This document shows, piece by piece, positions 1-5,885 of a DNA stretch of 12,502 bases (position 1 is its first letter; the number at the start of each line of letters is the position of its first letter). The DNA is taken from positions 1 to 12,502 of the forward strand of contig DATDOO010000251.1 in assembly GCA_035293245.1 (NCBI GenBank), read 5' to 3'. The notes below the pieces were generated by a model. That model searched no databases and was not told the DNA's origin. It saw nothing but the letters and a program-made list of their open reading frames with translations. The position numbers and the translations under genes are program-made. Source of the DNA: DATDOO01 sp035293245. GTDB lineage: Bacteria > Pseudomonadota > Gammaproteobacteria > Methylococcales > Methylococcaceae.

Positions 1-2
1 CA

Positions 3-812
3 CTGGTCGTCGCCAATTTTTTGCTCCTGAACTCGGACGGACCCATTTCAGGTTTCGCAAAAAATGGCGACGCTATCGACACCGCCCACCGGATGCACCA
101 AACCTGCTCCCAGGTTTTCCGTTACGCCGTCGCCACCGGGCGCGCGGACAGGAATCCCGGACAGGACGTGACCGGCGCGCTACCGCCCGTGAAGTCGAAG
201 CACCGGAGCGCCATCACCGACGAAAAGGAAGTCGGCGAACTCATGCGCAACATCGAAGCCTATAACGGAACGCTGGTGACCCGCTGCGCCCTCAAGCTGT
301 CCGCATACACCTTCTGCCGCCCCGGAGAAATCTGCCACATGGAGTGGGCGGAAATCGACGTGGACAAGGCCGAGTGGCGCATCCCAGCCCACAAGATGAA
401 GATGCGGGCGATCCACATTATCCCCCTCTCGCGTCAGGCCATAGCCACCCTGGAGGAAATCCGTCCCCTCACCGGCCACGGCAAGTACGTGTTCCCGAGC
501 GAACGCGCCCCTTCACGTTGCATGTCGGAGGTCACCATCCTGGCCGCGCTGCGGCGCATGGGGTACACGAAGGACCAGATGACCGCCCACGGCTTCCGCT
601 CCATGGCATCCACCCGGCTAAACGAGTCGCACCTATGGCACCGGGACGCCATCGAGCGCCAGCTTGCCCACGCCGAGCGGGACGAAATTCGAGCCGCTTA
701 CAACTACGCCGAGCACCTGCCCGAGCGCCGGAAGATGATGACCTGGTGGGCGGATTACCTGGACGGCTTGCGGGACGGCGCGAAGGTGTTGCCGTTCAAG
801 AAACCAGCCTGA
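3..812 (+). CDS. P4-type tyrosine integrase, 3' part (5' end off window)
   Basis: Site-specific recombinase expected to insert and excise the mobile element to its right. The frame is open to the left edge, so the beginning is missing; the first possible start inside the window is a TTG at 21. Counting from that TTG, the core-binding part (TAHRMHQTCSQVFRYA, 21-36) is followed by the catalytic domain with all expected residues: R100 in CRPGE, K125/K127, H190 and R193 in AHGFRS, H217 in QLAHAER and the nucleophile Y227 in AAYN. The tail (MMTWWADYLDGL) is typical of P4-type integrases. The catalytic half therefore looks intact. The roughly 20 codons before TAHR do not resemble the family well, so a rearrangement near the edge is possible. 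The full protein would be about 400 residues. The toxin gene follows after 42 bp. Family call is very secure; completeness cannot be judged. Confidence 0.93.
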   Translation: MVVANFLLLNSDGPISGFAKNGDAIDTAHRMHQTCSQVFRYAVATGRADRNPGQDVTGALPPVKSKHRSAITDEKEVGELMRNIEAYNGTLVTRCALKLSAYTFCRPGEICHMEWAEIDVDKAEWRIPAHKMKMRAIHIIPLSRQAIATLEEIRPLTGHGKYVFPSERAPSRCMSEVTILAALRRMGYTKDQMTAHGFRSMASTRLNESHLWHRDAIERQLAHAERDEIRAAYNYAEHLPERRKMMTWWADYLDGLRDGAKVLPFKKPA

Positions 813-815
813 AAC

Positions 816-850
816 TTTATGCGATGCTATGGCACTAAGTGATATAGTTC
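816..850 (+). promoter_or_regulatory. Candidate promoter/operator of the toxin-antitoxin pair
   Basis: The 42 bp between the integrase stop and the toxin ATG hold a plausible -10 (TATAGT, 843-848), a weak -35 (TTTATG near 817-822) and an odd-length palindrome CACTAAGTG (833-841) just before the -10. No Shine-Dalgarno is visible before the ATG at 855. Antitoxins of this kind usually repress their own promoter, so the palindrome is a reasonable operator, but this is inference from short motifs. Confidence 0.35.
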
Positions 851-854
851 TGAC

Positions 855-1241
855 ATGCGGCGGGTATTCAAGACGCGGCCTTTCACGCGCTGGCAGGACA
901 AGGCGGGGCTGCCTGACCGCGCATTGTGCCAAGCCGTTTCCGAAATGGAGCGGGGGCTGATTGACGCTGATCTTGGCGGCGGTGTAGTCAAGAAGCGCGT
1001 GCCGTTACCGGGCCGGGGCAAGAGCGGAAGCACCCGCACACTCGTTGCGACGAACAAGGGAAGTCGCTGGTTCTTCCTGTTCGGGTTCAGCAAAAACGAG
1101 CGGGCCAATATCGATACGGATGAACTCAAGGCCCTTCAGGAATTGGCGGGGCAATACTTGGTGCTCGACGACCATCAACTCGGACATGCCGTTATTGGCG
1201 GCAAATTCTCGGAGATATGCCATGACAACCGCAAAGCGTAA
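855..1241 (+). CDS. RelE/HigB-like toxin of a type II toxin-antitoxin pair
   Basis: A 128-residue protein of the RelE-superfamily group (PF06296-like) that sits first in its operon, as in HigBA. Typical family segments are visible: VFKTRPFTRWQDKAGL at the start, AVSEMERGLIDADLGGGVVKKR in the middle, then the conserved basic GRGKSGSTRTLVA stretch and the FFLFGFSKNERANI segment. Members are usually ribosome-dependent or free mRNA interferases that stop translation; that activity is known for the superfamily and inferred here. The gene overlaps the antitoxin by 20 bp, so the pair is co-translated. It lacks a visible Shine-Dalgarno, and the possible -10 lies only about 6 bp before the ATG, so a leaderless or weakly translated message is possible. 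In the element it probably serves maintenance, or defence against competing phage. Confidence 0.87.
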   Translation: MRRVFKTRPFTRWQDKAGLPDRALCQAVSEMERGLIDADLGGGVVKKRVPLPGRGKSGSTRTLVATNKGSRWFFLFGFSKNERANIDTDELKALQELAGQYLVLDDHQLGHAVIGGKFSEICHDNRKA

Positions 1242-1542
1242 AAGCCGAATCCTGCAAGAGGTGCACGAAATGGCAGCCGATCTGCATGAAATCGGCCTGA
1301 TCGACAAGCGCAGAATGCTGGAGTTTGATGCGCTCTGCCTGGAGACGGTGCCGGAATACGATGCCGCGGCCGTCCGTGCCTTGCGGGAGCGCTACCGGCT
1401 CAGCCAGGCCGTGCTCGCGGCCGTGCTCAACACCAGCCTATCGACGGTGCGGCAGTGGGAAATCGGCAAGAAGCATCCCAGCGGCCCATCGATGAAATTG
1501 CTTCACCTGCTGGAGCGCAAGGGGCTTGAAGCCCTGGCATGA
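1222..1542 (+). CDS. HTH antitoxin partner of the RelE/HigB-like toxin
   Basis: A 106-residue protein with a basic N-terminus, a helical middle that would wrap the toxin, and a C-terminal helix-turn-helix of the Xre/HigA kind at about residues 51-82 (VRALRERYRLSQAVLAAVLN then STVRQWEIGKKHPS). The closing LLHLLERKGLEALA is typical of the HigA/NadS-like antitoxins that follow PF06296 toxins. I chose ATG 1222 because it gives the usual antitoxin length and lies inside the toxin gene; the longer open frame upstream only runs over toxin coding sequence. It should neutralise the toxin and repress the shared promoter. Both roles are inferred from family and context. Confidence 0.87.
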   Translation: MTTAKRKSRILQEVHEMAADLHEIGLIDKRRMLEFDALCLETVPEYDAAAVRALRERYRLSQAVLAAVLNTSLSTVRQWEIGKKHPSGPSMKLLHLLERKGLEALA

Positions 1543-1583
1543 TACCCGTTTGCCGCGCCTAGCCCGACGGGGCGAATACCGGG

Positions 1584-1642
1584 AATCTCCACCCCCCGGC
1601 GGCGCGGCTCCCTTCTGTGGAGATTGGCACTGTGGAGGTGCT
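1584..1642 (+). promoter_or_regulatory. Inverted repeat and repeated RBS-like motif before the 192-aa gene
   Basis: AATCTCCAC (1584-1592) and GTGGAGATT (1617-1625) form a perfect 9-bp inverted repeat around a 24-nt GC-rich loop. The right arm motif CTGTGGAG (1615-1622) is repeated at 1630-1637, where it is part of the strong Shine-Dalgarno (GGAGGTG) of the gene starting at 1643. The left-arm CTCCAC could therefore pair with either copy, including the one that contains the ribosome-binding site. This suggests, but does not prove, translational control by alternative pairing. Confidence 0.4.
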
Positions 1643-2221
1643 ATGGCATTGATTCCACCCAATTGGGACACGTGGCGGCACATACCCAAGGTAGAGCTAT
1701 GGGAAGCTGTGGCGCTATCTTTGAATATCGAACCCCGCCAGAACGGTTTGATTCGCAGTCATAGTTGGATGGCGGGGCCGGGGCGTCGGGCATTCACGGC
1801 GGGGAAGGAATTCGATGACCGGCTATTCACGGTCGAGCGCGCCCTGTCGGATTACTACGTGGGCGGAATTCTCCTCCCCGCCTTCGTAAAGTGGGCCACC
1901 GGCGCACAGTGGGAATTGCCAATGGAATTACCGGAAATCGCCGAGGATCAAGGCAGGACCGCGGCTCCCACGCCAGACGAGGAAACGCCAGCGACCAATC
2001 CAAACAAATCGGACAAGCTCGCCTATCTGAACCAAGCGGCGCTGATCTTCTGGGGCAAGGCGGACAAGAACAGCCGCACTGCTCACCCGAACAACGCCGC
2101 TGTGGAAGTCTGGCTGCGAGACAAGGGCTTTTCTGTTCGCCTGGCTCAATCTGGCGCGTCCATCATCCGCCCTGAGTGGGCCGGGACGGGGCGAAAACCA
2201 GAAAACAGCGACGCCGCCTAG
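1643..2221 (+). CDS. Conserved-looking hypothetical protein, 192 aa
   Basis: I do not recognise a named domain. The start ATG at 1643 is chosen because GGAGGTG lies just before it; the open frame reaches back to 1526 but there overlaps the antitoxin and reads GC-rich non-protein-like sequence. The N-terminal segment (IPPNWDTWRHIPKVELWEAVALSLNIEP) is tryptophan-rich and likely helical. A charged, proline-rich linker spans about residues 100-130. The C-terminal part (AVEVWLRDKGFSVRLAQSG to IIRPEW) looks like a compact domain, and the closing GTGRKPENSDAA is probably disordered. No membrane segment or signal peptide. It ends in a TAG, after which the same frame stays open for another 57 codons (see 2222-2395). 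Its position between the TA pair and the AlpA-like gene suggests an element control or replication accessory role, which is only a guess. Confidence 0.72.
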   Translation: MALIPPNWDTWRHIPKVELWEAVALSLNIEPRQNGLIRSHSWMAGPGRRAFTAGKEFDDRLFTVERALSDYYVGGILLPAFVKWATGAQWELPMELPEIAEDQGRTAAPTPDEETPATNPNKSDKLAYLNQAALIFWGKADKNSRTAHPNNAAVEVWLRDKGFSVRLAQSGASIIRPEWAGTGRKPENSDAA

Positions 2222-2361
2222 CCCGCGGCACGCCTGCATTTCAGGAAGGGTGACACCCTTAAAGGCGGCACGGTTTCGCTATTCGCGGCTGAATTCATGC
2301 GCAAAATGCCCAGCCCATGCCGGGGCATCCCGCCTAGGCCCCTACCAAATAAGGGGAATGC
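2222..2361 (+). promoter_or_regulatory. Structured intergenic leader before the AlpA-like gene, possible C4-like RNA
   Basis: This 140-bp gap can form several stems: AAGGGT/ACCCTT around a 3-nt loop (2246-2260); AGGCGG (2263-2268) with CCGCCT (2330-2335) closing a multibranch region; inside it ATGCCC (2306-2311) with GGGCAT (2323-2328); and CCCCT (2339-2343) with AGGGG (2352-2356), whose right arm is the Shine-Dalgarno of the next gene. Elements of the P4 type and phages P1/P7 carry small structured antisense RNAs (C4/cI RNA) in comparable control regions, so a related RNA is a reasonable hypothesis. I cannot confirm a match. No convincing sigma70 promoter was seen inside it. Confidence 0.35.
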
Positions 2362-2619
2362 ATGGTTAATCAATCCGCAACGACGCTTCTATTAAGAAAG
2401 CCCGCCGTGCTTGCCGCACGCGGCAAATCCAACTCCCAGCTCTATCGCGACATCCAGAGCGGCTTATTTACGAAGCCGGTTGAGATCGGCCCGAACTCCA
2501 GCGCTTGGCCCTCTTACGAGGTCGAAGCGATCAACCGCGCAGTTATTGCTGGAAAGTCCGACGAGGAGATTAGGAAGCTTGTCTCGGAGCTTCACTTAAA
2601 GCGCAAGGAGGGAGCATGA
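2362..2619 (+). CDS. AlpA-like small DNA-binding regulator
   Basis: An 85-residue protein of the AlpA/Cox-like winged-helix group common in P4-type elements. The family layout is visible: a lead-in LLLRKPAVLAARGKSNSQLYRDIQSGLF (HTH, about residues 9-36), then the wing-like TKPVEIGPNSSAWPSYEVEAI, followed here by a charged C-terminal helix (SDEEIRKLVSELHLKRK) that makes it slightly longer than typical AlpA. Such proteins act as excisionase or as transcription activators or repressors of the element. The start ATG has an AAGGGG motif 5 nt before it, which lies in a predicted hairpin arm. It overlaps the next gene by 4 bp (ATGA) and heads the eleven-gene run ending at 6588. Confidence 0.82.
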   Translation: MVNQSATTLLLRKPAVLAARGKSNSQLYRDIQSGLFTKPVEIGPNSSAWPSYEVEAINRAVIAGKSDEEIRKLVSELHLKRKEGA

Positions 2620-3104
2620 GCACCCCCGGCGCGGCGGCAACCGCGCGCGGAGGCAAGGGATACACGCATCACAATTATAACGGCTCGCCAGTGGATAAGC
2701 TGCTGCCGCTGCTCTCCGGCGTCCGCCAGACTGGGGCGGGGCGCTGGATTGCCCGCTCTCCCTGCCGGGAGGATCGAACCCCGTCACTTTCCATCCGCGA
2801 ACTGAACGACGGCCGCATACTCCTGAATGACTTCGGCGGGGCATCCGCTGCGGAAGTGCTCGCTGCCGTCGGCCTGACCCTGGCCGACCTATTCCCGGCG
2901 ACCGAACGCCAGCACCACCAGGCACCGACCCGAAACCGGGTTCCCGCGCCAGACATCCTAAAAATCATAGACAAGGAAGCCGCCATCGTCGCAATCGCGG
3001 CGGCGGACATCGGGAACGGCTTCGATTTGTCGGATGAGGACTTGGCCCGCGTCCAGGTGGCGGCGGAGCGTATTGCCGACGCACGGAGGCTCTATGAGCA
3101 TTGA
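2616..3104 (+). CDS. Primase-type (CHC2-like) domain protein without zinc ligands
   Basis: A 162-residue protein resembling the short zinc-finger-type primase modules found before helicase-like genes in phage and island replication regions. The family pattern is recognisable at residues 26-94: VDKLLPLLSGVRQTGAGRW, then a PSLSIRELNDGR stretch and EVLAAVGLTLADLFP. In typical members the metal ligands are Cys, His, Cys, Cys; here the aligned positions read S48, R51, D72 and A76, so the zinc site is gone. The C-terminal half (about 110-162) is helical with no motif I know. It is coupled to the AlpA-like gene by an ATGA overlap and overlaps the DUF3631 gene by 11 bp, which suggests the two work together, probably in element replication. 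Activity as a primase is unlikely from this domain alone; single-strand or primer-template recognition is a guess. Confidence 0.68.
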   Translation: MSTPGAAATARGGKGYTHHNYNGSPVDKLLPLLSGVRQTGAGRWIARSPCREDRTPSLSIRELNDGRILLNDFGGASAAEVLAAVGLTLADLFPATERQHHQAPTRNRVPAPDILKIIDKEAAIVAIAAADIGNGFDLSDEDLARVQVAAERIADARRLYEH

Positions 3105-4575
3105 AGCTGACGCCGATGCGCTGCTAGACCAAGAACACCGGAACACCGGCGAGGCCATCGTGGAACGGCTGGCGGCGCTATCGCCCCTGGAATATGACCG
3201 TTGCCGCGAGACTGAGGCGAAGTCTCTCGGCGTCCGTGTCGCCACCCTGGATAAACTGGTCCACGAGCGCAGACACACCACGGCGGAACCCGAGCGGGAC
3301 GATTCGGCGCTGGTGCAGGACGTGCGGCCCTGGCACGATCCAGTGGACGGCGCGGAACTGTTGGCCGAAATCCAAACCTTGCTGCTTCGGCATGTGATTT
3401 TGCCCGCCGGCGCGAAGGAGGCGCTGTCGCTATGGATTCTCGGCACATACTGTTACGACGCCTTCCGCATCTGGCCAAAGCTGCTTATTTCGTCGCCTGA
3501 AAAACGGTGCGGGAAGACCACGCTGCTGGAAATTCTTGCCGCGCTCTGCTTGCGCGCGCTGACCGCGTCCAACATCACCGCCGCCGCGATTTTCCGCTGC
3601 ATCGAGGCATGGCGGCCGGCACTGCTGATCGACGAAGGCGACACCTTCCTTCACGACAACGAAGAACTTCGAGGCGTCATCAACAGCGGACACACCCGGA
3701 GCACCGCCTTTGTCGTCCGTGTGCACGGCGACGACCACGAACCCCGGAAGTTTTCGACGTGGTGCCCGATGGTCATCGCCATGATCAAACTACCGCCGTC
3801 CACGATCCTGGATCGTTCGGTTGTGGTGCGGTTACGGCGCAAGTTGCCGGGTGAATCGGTAAGCAAGCTGCCCCTGGATTTTGACCACAGTTGCCGCGAC
3901 ATCCGGTCGAAGTGTCTGCGCTGGGCCGAGGACAATAAGGTGGCGCTCAAGGGGTATTCGCCCAGCTTGCCGGAGCACGGCAACGACCGTGCCCTGGATA
4001 ACTGGACGCCGTTGTTCGCCATCGCGGAACTCATCGGCGACAGTTGGCCGGGCACAGCGCTGGCATCCTTCAAAACTCTCAACGTTATGGACGACGATGA
4101 CGACGGCATCGGGCCGATGATCCTCCGCGACATCCGGAAGGTGTTCGATGACAAAAACCTTATCCGGTTACACGGCACGGAATTGGTTCGGCACTTGGTC
4201 GACATGGAAGACCGTCCGTGGGCAGAGTGGCGGCACGGGAAACCGCTCACCACAACCAGCCTTTCGCGTCTGCTTTCTCCGTTCGGAATCAGGGCCGCCC
4301 AACTGAAATTGGCTGGAGTTAATCGCAACGGGTACGACCTGAATCAGTTTAAAGATGCATTCTTGCGCTACCTCCCCCCAGATACCCCCTCTCAAAACTC
4401 TACCACTCTACAGCCCTACAGCCACGCGGCGCACAGCGATTTTCAAGACTCTACAGATACACCTACGGTAGAACCTCAGAAATCGCTGAATCACACGGCT
4501 GGCGCGGCCTGTAGAGAGGTAGAACTTCAAACGGTGGAATCTGGGGAGATCGAAAAGGTGGAGATTGAATTGTGA
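3094..4575 (+). CDS. DUF3631 P-loop ATPase, putative element replication helicase
   Basis: A 493-residue protein. The ATP site is clear: Walker A SSPEKRCGKTT with K141 and T142, and Walker B PALLIDEGD with D180 and E181. The sequence beyond it (LRGVINSGHTR, then WCPMVIAMI and LDRSVVVRLRRK) is typical of DUF3631 proteins, which follow primase-like genes in many integrated elements; they are generally regarded as helicase or primase-helicase-like. The stretch from about 195 to 420 is the DUF3631 region. The last 65 residues are low-complexity, Ser/Thr/Glu-rich, and their DNA holds repeated CTAC/GTAG motifs. I chose ATG 3094 because GGAGG precedes it at good spacing; a longer frame reaches back to 3034 inside the previous gene. 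It probably unwinds or loads replication proteins at the element origin; this is inference. Confidence 0.85.
   Translation: MSIEADADALLDQEHRNTGEAIVERLAALSPLEYDRCRETEAKSLGVRVATLDKLVHERRHTTAEPERDDSALVQDVRPWHDPVDGAELLAEIQTLLLRHVILPAGAKEALSLWILGTYCYDAFRIWPKLLISSPEKRCGKTTLLEILAALCLRALTASNITAAAIFRCIEAWRPALLIDEGDTFLHDNEELRGVINSGHTRSTAFVVRVHGDDHEPRKFSTWCPMVIAMIKLPPSTILDRSVVVRLRRKLPGESVSKLPLDFDHSCRDIRSKCLRWAEDNKVALKGYSPSLPEHGNDRALDNWTPLFAIAELIGDSWPGTALASFKTLNVMDDDDDGIGPMILRDIRKVFDDKNLIRLHGTELVRHLVDMEDRPWAEWRHGKPLTTTSLSRLLSPFGIRAAQLKLAGVNRNGYDLNQFKDAFLRYLPPDTPSQNSTTLQPYSHAAHSDFQDSTDTPTVEPQKSLNHTAGAACREVELQTVESGEIEKVEIEL
4398..4524. repeat. Cluster of CTAC(A)G / GTAG motifs, imperfect inverted repeat
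   Basis: Within the 3' end of the DUF3631 gene, CTCTAC-type motifs recur at 4398, 4406 and 4449, CTACAG also near 4416, CTACGGTAG at 4463-4471, and the opposite orientation at 4509-4524. The block 4398-4413 and the reverse complement of 4509-4524 match at 14 of 16 positions. The encoded protein tail is low-complexity, so the DNA pattern itself may be what is selected, for example as iteron-like binding sites. It could also be chance drift in an unconstrained tail. Confidence 0.4.
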
Positions 4576-4979
4576 GCGCCGTTGCCGAACTCATCCGTCA
4601 AGCTGAAGGCGAAGGGGTAGCCATCACCGCCACCCCACGCGGCACGCTCAAGGTTCGAGGGAACCAGGATGCCATTGAGCGGTTAGTCCCTGTTCTACGC
4701 CAGCACAAGGCCGCCATTCTCGCGGAATTGCAAAGGGAAGCCCTGGCCGAGAACTTCCAGGAACGTGCCGGAATCCTCGAATTCGATGCCGGGCTGTCCA
4801 GGCCGGAGGCGGAGGAACGCGCCTTCCAATTGGTCTTCTGTTCGGCCTGCCAGCACTCGCAAATGCCGGATGAAACCCGCCCACACCTGCTGTTCTGTGA
4901 AATCTCGCCGAGAGCTGACATCAAGTGGGCAGCAACGCCGGCGTGGTGTGACCAGTTCACGGCGAAGGAGGCAGGATGA
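4572..4979 (+). CDS. TubC_N-like docking-domain protein with Cys-containing C-terminus
   Basis: A 135-residue protein starting at a GTG that overlaps the DUF3631 stop (GTGA). Residues 2-54 (AELIRQAEGEGVAITATPRGT to RQHKAAILAEL) have the helix-strand-strand-helix pattern of the TubC N-terminal docking domain, which was described in polyketide/peptide synthetases but also appears as a stand-alone or fused module in phage-like elements. The second half carries C90 and C93 (CSAC), C109 and C126 in a HLLFCEISP...WAATPAWCDQF context, suggesting a small metal-bound or disulfide fold. The domain is thought to mediate protein-protein contacts, so here it may recruit a partner to the DUF3631 ATPase just upstream. 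That role is inferred. No biosynthetic genes are near, so a natural-product role is unlikely. Confidence 0.68.
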   Translation: MSAVAELIRQAEGEGVAITATPRGTLKVRGNQDAIERLVPVLRQHKAAILAELQREALAENFQERAGILEFDAGLSRPEAEERAFQLVFCSACQHSQMPDETRPHLLFCEISPRADIKWAATPAWCDQFTAKEAG

Positions 4980-5251
4980 AGACGCGCATCACACTGATCG
5001 TGGAAGGCAGTACCGACGACCTTCCCCAACGTCTCAAGCACCTACTCAAGGTCATGGGGCGCTGCTACGGGCTGAAATGCGTATCCATCGTCCCCGGCGG
5101 TGGGGAGTCGAATTCAGACATTTTCCACCGCGAAACACGTGCCAATTATCAAGTTGATGATTTAGTTCAAAGGCGCGAGTCGTGCATAACGAAAGAAAAT
5201 CCCACTGTCACCGCGAATCGACCGACAGACGGCGATGGAGATTTTTTATGA
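4976..5251 (+). CDS. Hypothetical protein, 91 aa
   Basis: I do not recognise a family. The N-terminal 40 residues read as strand-helix-strand (RITLIVEGS, then DLPQRLKHLLKVMGRCYG, then LKCVSIVPGG), a small alpha/beta unit; the rest is polar and probably disordered. It starts with an ATGA overlap on the preceding gene behind a strong AAGGAGG, and ends in an ATGA overlap with the next. Being in the middle of the coupled run supports it as a real gene. No signal peptide or membrane segment. Function unknown. Confidence 0.68.
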   Translation: MKTRITLIVEGSTDDLPQRLKHLLKVMGRCYGLKCVSIVPGGGESNSDIFHRETRANYQVDDLVQRRESCITKENPTVTANRPTDGDGDFL

Positions 5252-5463
5252 CGTCAGAAAATATGCGACAGGCTCCCACTACGGCGGATTTGGCATGGGA
5301 CAGATACCTCCGCAGCCTGGAGCAAATGCGTGACGCTCAGGCCGAGCTTGAGCGGCTGGGCGAGATACCCGAGAAGAGCTTGCTACCGGTACGCATACCA
5401 GGTGCGCGGCGGTATCGTATAAGTAAGGCTGATACTGACGGAATGAATACGAGGATTTTCTGA
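5248..5463 (+). CDS. Hypothetical small protein, 71 aa
   Basis: Unrecognised. I chose ATG 5248 because it forms an ATGA overlap with the upstream stop and has GGAG at 5237-5240, whereas the open frame extends to 5182 only over the previous gene. The middle (LAWDRYLRSLEQMRDAQAELERLGEIP) is a strong amphipathic helix, likely a short coiled coil. The C-terminal third is basic (RIPGARRYRISK). The stop overlaps the next ATG by one base (TGATG). Possibly a small adaptor or nucleic-acid-binding protein, but there is no direct evidence. Confidence 0.62.
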   Translation: MTSENMRQAPTTADLAWDRYLRSLEQMRDAQAELERLGEIPEKSLLPVRIPGARRYRISKADTDGMNTRIF

Positions 5464-5885
5464 TGGAACACGAAAAGAAGCAGAAGAGTCGACCCCAGCA
5501 ATGGGAGAAGGGGGAGTCTGGCAACCCCGCGGGAAGACCGCCGGGATTGACCTTGGCGGGTAAATTGCGGGAGGCCGTGGGCAAGGAATGGGATGGCATC
5601 GTGAACGGTCTCATCCTCGCGGCGAAGGGCGGGGATACGGCGGCGGCATCGTTGTTATTGTCCCGCACCTGTCCGCCGATGAAGCCCCAGGCGGAGCCGG
5701 TAGCGATTACCGCAACGGACGGGAGCTTGACCGGCAAGGCATCGTCCATCGTGGACAGCGCCTTATCTGGTCAGATTCCGCCGGACGTGGCGAAGATGCT
5801 GCTCGATGGATTGGGCGGCTTGGCGCGGATTGCCGAAACCGAGGAATTGACGAAACGCATTGAAGCTTTGGAGGCGAAACTATGA
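5463..5885 (+). CDS. DUF5681 domain protein, 140 aa
   Basis: The N-terminal motif QQWEKGESGNPAGRPPG (residues 12-28) is the hallmark of DUF5681, a short domain of unknown function frequent in phages and islands, sometimes near terminase-like genes. A helical region follows (KLREAVGKEWDGIVNGLILAAKGGDTAAASLLLSRTCPPMKP, about 34-75), also typical of the group. Residues 105-130 form another helix. The last twelve residues (LTKRIEALEAKL) look like the opening of the four tiny proteins encoded just downstream. Translation is coupled on both sides: TGATG with the gene before and ATGA with the gene after. The KGESGNPAGRP motif suggests nucleic-acid contact, but the function is not established. Confidence 0.82.
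   Translation: MEHEKKQKSRPQQWEKGESGNPAGRPPGLTLAGKLREAVGKEWDGIVNGLILAAKGGDTAAASLLLSRTCPPMKPQAEPVAITATDGSLTGKASSIVDSALSGQIPPDVAKMLLDGLGGLARIAETEELTKRIEALEAKL

Noticed and set aside
3651..4328. 225-codon minus-strand frame opposite the DUF3631 gene
   Set aside because: The plus strand has Walker A and B and good start context; the reverse frame shows no motif.
4572..4979. Natural-product biosynthesis locus suggested by the TubC_N-like domain
   Set aside because: No synthetase, thioesterase or tailoring gene nearby; all neighbours are mobile-element genes.
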